The notes beneath the pieces were generated by a model, which saw nothing but the letters and a program-made list of their open reading frames with translations, was not told the origin of the DNA and did not search any database. Below, piece by piece: positions 1-6,423 of a stretch of DNA of 9,843 bases. The DNA is from JBFJWR01 sp041623535 (lineage in GTDB: Bacteria > Pseudomonadota > Gammaproteobacteria > Pseudomonadales > JBFGWM01). Positions within the stretch are counted from its first letter, which is position 1. Each line of letters starts with the position of its first letter. The position numbers were made by a program, and so were the translations under genes. Where the stretch lies: contig JBFJWR010000091.1 in NCBI GenBank assembly GCA_041623535.1, forward strand, positions 1-9,843. Reading direction: 5' to 3'.

Positions 1-2
1 CA

Positions 3-800
3 TTGCTGGCGGAACTGATACTCGCGGCGCGCTGGCGGCGTTGGAACCTGTCGATATTTGTCATTCACCTGCTGATGTCCGGCTGTTTCGTGGCGATGCC
101 CTTGCTGCTGGTGCGCGAGATCGGCCTGCCGGTTGCCGAGCATGGCTGGTTGTACCTGACCACGCTGGTGGCTTCCTGCGTGCTGGCAATGCCTTTGCTG
201 GTGTTTTGTGAAAAGCGCTGGAGCGATACGGCGACCTGGCCGGTGGCCGCCCTGTTTTTCCTGGCGGGGTTGGGCTTGCTGGTCACGATGGAAATTACCC
301 GGCTAAGCGCATGGTTCGGTCTGATGCTGTTTTTCGCCGGTTTCAATCTCATGGAGGCGGGCCTGCCGGCCGGGGTCAGTCGGCGTACCCAGTCTGCGAA
401 TCGTGGGCTGGTCATGGGGGTGTTCGCCAGTCACCAGTTTCTCGGGGCGTTTGCCGGCGGTGTGATGGGCGGTGGCCTGCTCCAGTTGGGTGGGCCGGAA
501 CTGGTCCTGCAGGGCATGCTGGTTGTCGCCGGTCTCTGGTCAGTGAGCGCCCTGTCGGGTGCGGGGGCCACCATGCCGGATGAATACGTGTTCGAACCGG
601 CTGAACGGATGCGCTTCCGGCTGGCAGATCGCAAGGAAGAATTCCTCCGTCTGCCTGGTGTGCGCGCGGTGCGTGCCGATCAGGATTCGGGCGCCATTAT
701 CGTGCAATTTGAGCGGGGCAGCTTTCGCGCCGGCCCGGTGTGGGATTTGCTGGACCAGATCTGTAAGCCATCAGAGCCATTGTCAGGCTGCCGGAAATAA
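3..800 (+). CDS. MFS transporter, C-terminal half (5' partial)
   Basis: The reading frame is open from the left edge to a TAA at 798-800, so the N-terminus lies outside the window; the TTG at base 3 is only the first visible start-like codon, not a believable start. The visible 265 residues contain about six hydrophobic helices (roughly residues 15-37, 48-69, 79-97, 103-122, 135-162 and 167-188), matching the second half of a 12-helix major facilitator superfamily transporter in the inner membrane. Between helices there are short basic loops such as SRRTQSANRG (126-135), typical of MFS cytoplasmic loops. After the last helix comes a soluble tail of about 75 residues with a beta-alpha-beta-looking stretch (LPGVRAVRADQDSGAIIVQF, 217-236). 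The substrate cannot be told. An MFS gene just before ssb is familiar from pseudomonads and relatives, where uvrA lies on its other side (known context, not visible here). Confidence 0.85.
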   Translation: MLAELILAARWRRWNLSIFVIHLLMSGCFVAMPLLLVREIGLPVAEHGWLYLTTLVASCVLAMPLLVFCEKRWSDTATWPVAALFFLAGLGLLVTMEITRLSAWFGLMLFFAGFNLMEAGLPAGVSRRTQSANRGLVMGVFASHQFLGAFAGGVMGGGLLQLGGPELVLQGMLVVAGLWSVSALSGAGATMPDEYVFEPAERMRFRLADRKEEFLRLPGVRAVRADQDSGAIIVQFERGSFRAGPVWDLLDQICKPSEPLSGCRK

Positions 801-992
801 AGTTTCGCGACCCTGCCTTGTGGCGCGCATGCGCCGCCGTTGTCCTCCGAATGTAATCGATGCAAGCAGAATCAAGGACTTAGTCCATAGGCTGGCAAAG
901 CAGGCCTGCCGCCCGTGATTTTCATGGGCGTCGCATCCCGGCGTCGGGCACATGAGATTTTGCCGGGCCGGCCTGAAACCGGTGCATGGCGG

Positions 993-1021
993 TTCTGAAA
1001 TGCAGCCGGTCGGGCTATGAT
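993..1021 (+). promoter_or_regulatory. Candidate sigma-70 promoter for ssb
   Basis: A good -10 hexamer TATGAT is at 1016-1021. With a 17-base spacer the -35 position reads TTCTGA (993-998), matching TTGACA at three of six places. The predicted transcription start is near 1028, giving a leader of about 85 bases before the ssb ATG. The -35 is weak, so this is a pattern-based guess. Confidence 0.35.
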
Positions 1022-1032
1022 GGCGGGGTCGC

Positions 1033-1049
1033 GCGGCCAGTCTGGCCGC
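1033..1049. repeat. Perfect inverted repeat in the ssb leader
   Basis: GCGGCCAG, one T, CTGGCCGC: two perfect 8-base arms. As RNA it would form a 6-bp GC stem with a 5-base loop. It lies just downstream of the predicted transcription start, so it could be an operator on DNA or a 5' stabilising hairpin on RNA. No T-tract follows, so it is not an intrinsic terminator. Confidence 0.5.
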
Positions 1050-1112
1050 ACTGAATCCGGTCCAGGGAAGGGCTGGATTTCACCTGAATACTAGCAAGCA
1101 AGGGAGAACAGG

Positions 1113-1583
1113 ATGGCTCGTGGGATTAACAAGGTCATACTCGTAGGCAACTGCGGGAACGAACCGGAACAGCGCTTCATGGCGAATGGCTCGGCAGTGA
1201 CGCGTGTCAGCGTTGCGACCAGTGAGAACTGGAAAGACAAGGAAAGCGGCGAGCGTCGCGAGCGAACCGAGTGGCACCGGGTGGTGTTTTTCAATCGCCT
1301 CGCCGAGATTGCCAAGGAATATCTGCGCAAGGGTTCCAAGGTGTATGTTGAGGGTGCCTTGCGCACCAGCAGTTACGAGAAAGACGGCATCAAGCGCTAC
1401 ACCACTGAGATCATCGCCAGCGAAATGCAGATGCTGGACAGCAAGGGTGGCAGTTCAGATCAGGGCATGTCTTCCGGTGGCGGCTCGATGGATGATGCCG
1501 GCTGGGGCGGAGCGAGTACCTCCGGCGGTGGTTCTTCCGCACCCCGGGAAATGGATCCGATCGAGGACGAAATCCCGTTCTGA
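1113..1583 (+). CDS. ssb: Single-stranded DNA-binding protein SSB
   Basis: This encodes a 156-residue SSB, which coats single-stranded DNA as a tetramer during replication, repair and recombination. The OB-fold takes up about residues 1-110, starting MARGINKVILVGN and including the conserved TEWHRVVFF and EYLRKGSKVYVEG blocks. Trp40, Trp54 and Phe60 match the DNA-stacking residues of E. coli SSB, while the place of the third tryptophan (Trp88) holds Tyr88. A glycine/serine-rich flexible linker follows (about 111-145). The protein ends in the acidic tip EDEIPF (151-156), which in this family recruits partner proteins. Length is a little shorter than E. coli's, because the linker is short. The ATG is preceded by AAGGGAGA at good spacing. 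The gene appears to be transcribed alone: a candidate promoter lies upstream and a strong terminator downstream. Confidence 0.97.
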   Translation: MARGINKVILVGNCGNEPEQRFMANGSAVTRVSVATSENWKDKESGERRERTEWHRVVFFNRLAEIAKEYLRKGSKVYVEGALRTSSYEKDGIKRYTTEIIASEMQMLDSKGGSSDQGMSSGGGSMDDAGWGGASTSGGGSSAPREMDPIEDEIPF

Positions 1584-1637
1584 CGGCCGCGTCGTGCATT
1601 CATTGCGCGGTGCTTTCATTACCCCATCAAGATACAT

Positions 1638-1669
1638 CAGCCGGGTGCCAGTGGTGCCCGGCTGTTTGT
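1638..1669 (+). terminator. Rho-independent terminator after ssb
   Basis: The stem CAGCCGGGTGCC pairs with GGTGCCCGGCTG around a very short loop (1638-1664), with two G-T wobbles in the upper part. It is followed by the T-rich stretch GTTTGTCT. The position, 55 bases after the ssb stop and about 75 before the next gene, fits the end of the ssb transcript. Confidence 0.8.
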
Positions 1670-1742
1670 CTGCATTCGCCCCTGGTACTTGCAATCCTGC
1701 GACTGCGCACGCTTTACTCATTGAATTCCTCGGAAGCCGGGC

Positions 1743-2681
1743 ATGGAGCCTGAATTGAGAATATTACTGCTCGGTGCAGATAACGAGCCGGGTCAGGAGT
1801 TCCTGGCCGCGTGCGCCGGGCGCGACATTGATTGCGTTCCCCTGACCTCGCAGGCCGTGGAATTGCTGCGCGTACGGCGCCTGGCCCGCATGTTACGGCG
1901 ACATCGTCCGGCGTACGTGGTGAGCCTGCTGCGCCCGCATGAGGTCGCGTCAGGCAGCGCAACGGCTGAACGGATTGCCCGCCTGTGCGACGAGGGTCTG
2001 CGCAACCTGGCCAGTCTTTGTGCCGCGCGGGACCTGGTGCTTGTTCACCTGTCTTCCGACATGGTGTTTGCCGGTTCCCGGGAGGGGTTGTTTTCCGAGG
2101 ACGATACGCCCGTGCCGGCCACACCCGTCGGGGAGTATTTTCTGCGCGCCGAGCAGTCCGTGGCTGCGCATTGTCCGCGCCATATATTGCTGCGCACGGG
2201 CTGGATCTACAGCGATCGTGCTGGCAATCCATTTGCAGACCTGCAGCAGCAGCTGGTGAGAGGGGTTGAGACACTTCACATGCCAGCGGGTCCGACGGTT
2301 TTTCCGGTCTCACCTGCCGACGTGGCGCGGGTTCTGCTGACGATGGTCCTGCAGGCAGAGCATGGTTGCGCAGACTGGGGCTCTTATCATTATTCGGCCA
2401 GGGAGGCGGTTCCCTGGCAGGATTTTGTACAGGCCGCGGTGGCTGTTACGCAGCAACTGACCGGACGACCCGCGCCGGGACTGGTCTGGACGGAAGCGGA
2501 CGAACAAGCCATGTCGGCAACAGGTGCGCAATTGGGATGCCGCCGCATCCTCGGCACTTTCGGTGTGCGGCAACGGGATTGGCAGCAGGAACTGGAGCGC
2601 TGCCTGGCTGCGGCCTTTTCCGACAGACAGCAAACGCCGGAGACGCAGGTCGCGGACTCCGCAATGGACGTAAGAGAGTAA
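1743..2681 (+). CDS. RmlD-like SDR protein with degenerate active site
   Basis: This 312-residue protein resembles RmlD (dTDP-4-dehydrorhamnose reductase) and related extended short-chain dehydrogenases, usually annotated as 'sugar nucleotide-binding protein'. Supporting features are an N-terminal Rossmann beta strand (RILLLGAD, 6-13), the stretch LVHLSSDMVFAG (100-111) matching the RmlD S-T-D-x-V-F block, and CPRHILLRTGWIYS (144-157) matching the R-T-x-W-V-Y block. The nucleotide-binding glycine motif is weak: Asn14 sits where the middle glycine is expected. In an ungapped alignment to the RmlD pattern Y-G-R-S-K-L-E-G-E-Q, Val129 and Phe133 replace the catalytic Tyr and Lys. It may therefore bind a nucleotide sugar or a partner without catalysis. 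The start ATG has GGAAG seven to eleven bases upstream. The stop is four bases before the next gene, so the two are probably co-transcribed. The exact role is unknown. Confidence 0.85.
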   Translation: MEPELRILLLGADNEPGQEFLAACAGRDIDCVPLTSQAVELLRVRRLARMLRRHRPAYVVSLLRPHEVASGSATAERIARLCDEGLRNLASLCAARDLVLVHLSSDMVFAGSREGLFSEDDTPVPATPVGEYFLRAEQSVAAHCPRHILLRTGWIYSDRAGNPFADLQQQLVRGVETLHMPAGPTVFPVSPADVARVLLTMVLQAEHGCADWGSYHYSAREAVPWQDFVQAAVAVTQQLTGRPAPGLVWTEADEQAMSATGAQLGCRRILGTFGVRQRDWQQELERCLAAAFSDRQQTPETQVADSAMDVRE

Positions 2682-2685
2682 TCCT

Positions 2686-3621
2686 GTGCGCGTGCTGGTA
2701 ACCGGCGGAGCCGGGTTTATAGGTTCCCACCTGGTGGATGCCCTGCTGGCTGCAGGGCACTCGGTGCGGGTGCTGGATGACTTTTCCACTGGCAATCGCT
2801 CCAATCTTCCGCCCGACGGGCCGGACCTGGAGGTCCTTACCGGTTGCGTGACGGAAGCGGGGCGGGTGGACGAGTCTGTCACGGGGATGGATGCCGTTGC
2901 GCATCTGGCTGCAATCGCCTCGGTGCAGGCATCCGTGGATGCGCCGGTTGCCACCCACGAGGTCAATTTCCGTGGCACGCTGAACGTGCTGGAATCCATG
3001 CGTACGCATCGGGTCGCCAGGCTGGTGTACGCATCTTCCGCAGCAGTCTATGGCAACGAATGTGCGCCACCGGTTCCGGAAAATGCCGTGCTGGATCCGC
3101 TGACACCCTATGCTGCCGACAAGCTGGCGGGGGAACTTTATGCTGACTTCTACGGGCGGCAGTTCGGGTTGGAACCGGCGGTGTTTCGCTTTTTTAATGT
3201 GTACGGTCCGCGGCAGGATCCGGGTTCACCTTATTCGGGAGTGATCAGTATTTTCTTCGACCGCCTGCTGCGGAAGCAGCCGGTGATGATATTTGGAGAT
3301 GGCGAGCAAACGCGCGATTTCGTCTACGTCGCGGACGTCGTGCGCATTTTGTTTCGGGCGCTGCAGGCCGACCGGCCGCCGGCGCGTGGCCCGGTCAATG
3401 TCGGCACCGCAATTGCCACGTCAGTGACAGACCTCTATCAGCGTGTTGCCGGGTTGGTGGGGAGTGAGACTGCGCCCACCTATGGCGAGCCGAGGGTTGG
3501 CGAGGTGCGCGATTCACGGGCCGACACATCTCGCCTGCAGGCAAGAATGCCGGATGATCTGCCACGTACATCGATAGACGACGGACTGCGCTCGCTCTAC
3601 GAATCGCTGGTGAGGGATTAG
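2686..3621 (+). CDS. NAD-dependent epimerase/dehydratase (GalE-type extended SDR)
   Basis: This 311-residue cytoplasmic enzyme of the extended SDR superfamily most likely acts on a UDP- or dTDP-sugar. It shows the NAD-binding motif GGAGFIG (7-13), an acidic residue at the end of beta 2 (Asp31/Asp32 in LDDFSTGN) that favours NAD over NADP, YASSAAVYG (115-123) with the catalytic Ser, and YAADK (142-146) with catalytic Tyr142 and Lys146. Substrate-side motifs RFFNVYGPRQDP (168-179) and GDGEQTRDFVYVADV (204-218) are typical of UDP-glucose or UDP-N-acetylglucosamine 4-epimerases, but the substrate cannot be fixed. The start is GTG, with AAGAGAG (2672-2678) overlapping the end of the upstream gene. 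The close spacing pairs it with the degenerate RmlD-like protein. The likely role is making sugar precursors for surface polysaccharide or glycosylation (inference). Confidence 0.93.
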   Translation: MRVLVTGGAGFIGSHLVDALLAAGHSVRVLDDFSTGNRSNLPPDGPDLEVLTGCVTEAGRVDESVTGMDAVAHLAAIASVQASVDAPVATHEVNFRGTLNVLESMRTHRVARLVYASSAAVYGNECAPPVPENAVLDPLTPYAADKLAGELYADFYGRQFGLEPAVFRFFNVYGPRQDPGSPYSGVISIFFDRLLRKQPVMIFGDGEQTRDFVYVADVVRILFRALQADRPPARGPVNVGTAIATSVTDLYQRVAGLVGSETAPTYGEPRVGEVRDSRADTSRLQARMPDDLPRTSIDDGLRSLYESLVRD

Positions 3622-3647
3622 GCTGGAGTGGCCGGTGCTGGCCGATA

Positions 3648-3986
3648 CTAAAGAGTGTCGGTTTCGTCCAGTACGCTGGCTTCTTTGTGAAGGGCCGCAC
3701 GGGCGCGCTTGCGGTAAAGCAGCTTTTGTTGTGCCTGGTTGGGCAGTTCCGTGAAGATGATGTGATTCTTTTCGATCAGCAGATCGATCACATCCTCGAG
3801 GATCCGCGACAGCTCCGTATCACTCTTGTCGAGGAATACCTTGGTAACCGCGTTCGGCTCACCCTGACCCAGAAACTGCGTGACTTCCGGGTGACTGGAA
3901 GACAGTCGCTCCTCGACGCCAACCTTGAACGGCTTGGCGGACAGGGCCACGATCTGGCCTTCCTTGTCCCTTAATACGTAATGCAT
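3648..3986 (-). CDS. Small conserved protein, 'tryptophan synthase subunit beta-like' family
   Basis: This 112-residue minus-strand gene begins MHYVLRDKEGQIVALS and contains LSRILEDVIDLLIEKNHIIF (59-78) followed by LPNQAQQKLL (81-90). I recognise this as the small gammaproteobacterial family often labelled 'tryptophan synthase subunit beta-like protein'. The label is misleading, since the protein is far too short for TrpB and has no pyridoxal-phosphate site. There is no signal peptide or membrane helix; it is probably soluble, with a helical acidic middle and a basic segment (YRKRARAALHK, 91-101). The function is unknown. The start has a good ribosome-binding site (AAAGGTG on the minus strand, about 3995-4001). 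The stop lies 26 bases from the end of the convergent epimerase gene, and the gene is divergent from the secretion operon. Confidence 0.85.
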   Translation of the reverse strand: MHYVLRDKEGQIVALSAKPFKVGVEERLSSSHPEVTQFLGQGEPNAVTKVFLDKSDTELSRILEDVIDLLIEKNHIIFTELPNQAQQKLLYRKRARAALHKEASVLDETDTL

Positions 3987-4111
3987 AGCCAGTGCACCTT
4001 TATGTGTTGTGTCGGTTGAGTCGGTTTGAGTTCGCTGCCTCCGCAGAGGCCACTGCTAACACGCCGCGCATATTCTGTATTGGGAATGATACACGCGCGA
4101 GTTTCAAAGTA

Positions 4112-4117
4112 TATACT
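4112..4117 (+). promoter_or_regulatory. Candidate -10 element for the secretion operon
   Basis: TATACT matches the -10 consensus at five of six places and lies inside the 10-bp palindrome AGTATATACT (4108-4117), in the 217-base gap between divergent genes. No good -35 is found at 16-18 bases; TGATAC (4087-4092) is 19 bases upstream. An activator may therefore be needed. The predicted leader is about 80 bases. Confidence 0.4.
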
Positions 4118-4133
4118 ACAGTTGCCATGGGGC

Positions 4134-4165
4134 GACGCAGGCACCAGAATATTCGGCGTCCTGCG
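4134..4165 (+). repeat. Overlapping inverted repeats in the secretion-operon leader
   Basis: GACGC (4134-4138) pairs with GCGTC (4156-4160), and the overlapping CGCAGG (4136-4141) pairs with CCTGCG (4160-4165). The two stems exclude each other, because they share bases on both sides. Between them is the palindrome GAATATTC (4147-4154). The stretch lies between the candidate -10 and the start codon, so it would be in the mRNA leader. Confidence 0.4.
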
Positions 4166-4203
4166 ATTCCCCCACCTGCCAACGATTGAAATGGATTTGC
4201 ATC

Positions 4204-6402
4204 ATGGCTGAATCTACAGCTGCACCAGCGTCTGCCGCCGCGCCCACCGCGCGAAAATCGGCGCCCGCATCTGCTGCGAAAACGCACGATGATCCACTGC
4301 TGGGTTGCCTGGTACTGATCACCAAACTGCACCACAAGCCGTTCAGCGCAGATTCCCTGCGTGCCGGTCTGCCGTTGGTGAACAACCGGCTGACCCCGGG
4401 GCTTTTTGAACGTGCGGCAGAGCGCGCCGGCCTAGCTTCCAAGGTGGTGCGTCGGCCGATCAACAAGATTTCCGGACTGGTGCTGCCCTGCGTGCTGATG
4501 CTCAAGAACGAGCTGTCCTGCGTGCTGGTATCGGTCGATAACAAGAAAGGCACGGCGGTTATCCTGCAGCCTGAATCCGGCGATGGCGAGTCGGAAATCA
4601 ACATCAAGGATCTGCAGAAAGAGTACCTCGGCTACGCGATTTTCGTGCGTCGCCTGCACCGTTTCGACGAGCGCACGCCGGAACTGCTGAACCTGCAGAC
4701 CGAGAACTGGTTCTGGGGCACCCTGCGCAAGAGTTCATCCATCTACCGGGATGTGCTGGTTGCTTCCATCCTGCTGAACGTCTTTGCCATTGCGAACCCG
4801 TTGTTCGTGATGAACGTGTATGACCGGGTCGTTCCCAATGACGCTATCGAGACCCTGTGGGTACTGGCCATTGGTATTGCGGTGGTTTATGGCTTTGACC
4901 TGCTGATGCGAATGTTGCGCGGCCACTTCATTGAAGTGGCGGGCAAGAAGGCAGATATCATGCTGTCTTCAATGATTTTTCAGAAAGTTCTGGGCCTGAA
5001 AATGTCAGCGCGACCACCGTCAGTGGGTGCGTTTGCCAATAACCTGCGCGAGTTCGAGAGCGTGCGGAATTTCATCACCTCGTCCACGATCGCGACGATG
5101 ATCGATCTGCCCTTCGTCCTGTTCTTCGTGCTGGTCATCTACTTTGTGGGTGGTCCGATCGCCCTGGTGCCAGCCTGCGCGATTCCGATCGTCATCCTTT
5201 ATGGCCTGGCAATCCAGGGTCCGCTGCGCGGTTCCGTGGAAGCGACTTTCCGTGCCGGCGCCCAGAAGAACGCGACCCTGATCGAAAGCCTGATGGGCAT
5301 GGAAACCATCAAGGCACTGGGGGCCGAAGGCCCGGTGCAGCGCACCTGGGAAAATAACGTCGGGCATATCGCCAAGTGGGGCGTTCGTTCACGCCTCATT
5401 TCCTCGTCTTCCACCAACGTCGCCACTTTCGTACAGCAGATGGCTTCCGTGGCAGTGGTTGTTTACGGGGTTTACCTGATCGCCGACAAAGAACTGACCA
5501 TGGGCGCACTGATCGCCTGCGTGATTCTTACCGGTCGCGCCATGGCGCCGATGGGCCAGGTGGCAAACCTGATGGCCAATTTCTTCCAGACGGTCACGGC
5601 GCTGAAATCCCTGAATCAGATCATGGACCTGCCGGTTGAGCGTGAAGTCGGCAAAAGCTTCATTCACCGGCCGACCCTGGAGGGAGAACTCGAGTTTCAC
5701 GATGTTTCCTTCCAATACCCCAACTCGGATATGACCTCGCTGAAAAACGTGTCCTTTCGCCTGAAGAAGGGTGAGAAACTCGCCATCATCGGCCGGATCG
5801 GTTCGGGCAAGACGACGCTGGAAAAACTGATCCTCGGGCTCTATGAGCCGACCTCCGGATCCATCACGCTGGACGGCATTGATCTCAAGCAGATTGATCC
5901 GGCCGACCTGCGTCGCAACATCGGTTACATCCCGCAGGACATCATGCTGTTCTTCGGCAGTGTGCGAGACAACATCGTTTACCATGCGCCTTACGTGGAT
6001 GATGCGGCAGTGCTGCGCGCCGCCGAAATCGCCGGCGTGGATGAGTTCGTCAACCGGCATCCGCAGGGCTTTGACATGCTGGTGGGTGAACGCGGTGACC
6101 GGCTCTCGGGTGGACAACGCCAGAGCATCGCCGTGGCGCGTTCCATGTTGCTGGATCCGCCCATCATGCTGATGGATGAGCCCAGCAACTCGATGGATAA
6201 CAGCACGGAAGAGTCGCTCAAGGAAAAGCTGAAAGGTTACCTGAAGGATCGCACACTGATCCTGATTACCCATAAGGCGTCATTACTGGACCTGGTGGAC
6301 CGTGTCATGGTGATAGACACCGGCAAGGTGGTGGCCGATGGTCCCAAGGACCAGGTACTGGAAGCGTTGAAACAGGGACGGCTGAGAATTTCTCGGCGCT
6401 AA
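4204..6402 (+). CDS. Type I secretion ABC permease/ATPase (LapB/LssB type)
   Basis: This 732-residue protein is the inner-membrane pump of a type I secretion system. In order: an Ala/Pro-rich start (1-27); a C39 peptidase-like domain (about 29-150) lacking the usual catalytic Cys/His arrangement; a transmembrane domain (about 180-470) with hydrophobic helices near 183-205, 218-235, 300-335 and 405-445; and an ABC ATPase domain (about 495-732). The ATPase is intact: Walker A GRIGSGKTT (530-538), Q-loop Gln578, signature LSGGQ (634-638), Walker B IMLMDEP with Glu659, and switch His690. The wording DEPSNSMDN is typical of LapB/LssB pumps that export large RTX adhesins. I chose the ATG at 4204, which has GGA eight bases upstream, over an in-frame TTG at 4186 with no ribosome-binding site. 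The adaptor gene follows after 21 bases. Confidence 0.95.
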   Translation: MAESTAAPASAAAPTARKSAPASAAKTHDDPLLGCLVLITKLHHKPFSADSLRAGLPLVNNRLTPGLFERAAERAGLASKVVRRPINKISGLVLPCVLMLKNELSCVLVSVDNKKGTAVILQPESGDGESEINIKDLQKEYLGYAIFVRRLHRFDERTPELLNLQTENWFWGTLRKSSSIYRDVLVASILLNVFAIANPLFVMNVYDRVVPNDAIETLWVLAIGIAVVYGFDLLMRMLRGHFIEVAGKKADIMLSSMIFQKVLGLKMSARPPSVGAFANNLREFESVRNFITSSTIATMIDLPFVLFFVLVIYFVGGPIALVPACAIPIVILYGLAIQGPLRGSVEATFRAGAQKNATLIESLMGMETIKALGAEGPVQRTWENNVGHIAKWGVRSRLISSSSTNVATFVQQMASVAVVVYGVYLIADKELTMGALIACVILTGRAMAPMGQVANLMANFFQTVTALKSLNQIMDLPVEREVGKSFIHRPTLEGELEFHDVSFQYPNSDMTSLKNVSFRLKKGEKLAIIGRIGSGKTTLEKLILGLYEPTSGSITLDGIDLKQIDPADLRRNIGYIPQDIMLFFGSVRDNIVYHAPYVDDAAVLRAAEIAGVDEFVNRHPQGFDMLVGERGDRLSGGQRQSIAVARSMLLDPPIMLMDEPSNSMDNSTEESLKEKLKGYLKDRTLILITHKASLLDLVDRVMVIDTGKVVADGPKDQVLEALKQGRLRISRR

Positions 6403-6410
6403 TACGCCCC

Positions 6411-6415
6411 GGAGG
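6411..6415 (+). promoter_or_regulatory. Strong ribosome-binding site of the adaptor gene
   Basis: A perfect GGAGG lies eight bases before the ATG at 6424, in the 21-base gap after the pump gene. It is clearly stronger than the sites of the pump gene before it (GGA only) and the regulator gene after it (AAGAA only), so the adaptor may be translated more than its operon partners (inference). Confidence 0.6.
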
Positions 6416-6423
6416 CCTTAAGA

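Larger units (their letters stand above)
801..1112. other. 312-base gap between the MFS gene and ssb
   Basis: I see no convincing gene here. A GC-rich inverted repeat lies at 822-835 (GGCGC, loop GCAT, GCGCC) just after the MFS stop, without a following T-tract. A 10-bp palindrome GCAGGCCTGC lies at 900-909. The right end holds a candidate ssb promoter (993-1021), an inverted repeat (1033-1049) and the ssb ribosome-binding site (AAGGGAGA, about 1100-1107). I found no clear LexA operator, although E. coli ssb is known to have one. Confidence 0.5.

Noticed and set aside
822..835. Terminator after the MFS gene
   Set aside because: The stem GGCGC/GCGCC is short and no T-tract follows, so intrinsic termination is not supported.
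801..1112. LexA/SOS box upstream of ssb
   Set aside because: No CTGT-N8-ACAG-like site is visible in the gap.
4186..4203. TTG at 4186 as start of the ABC pump
   Set aside because: There is no ribosome-binding site before it; the ATG at 4204 has GGA at good spacing and gives the expected N-terminus.
5389..6273. Long open frame on the minus strand inside the ABC pump gene, and others like it at 1714-2313 and 2310-2999
   Set aside because: The plus-strand genes there have clear family motifs. The antisense frames are rich in Arg, His and Pro as expected from GC-rich shadows, and I recognise no domain in them.
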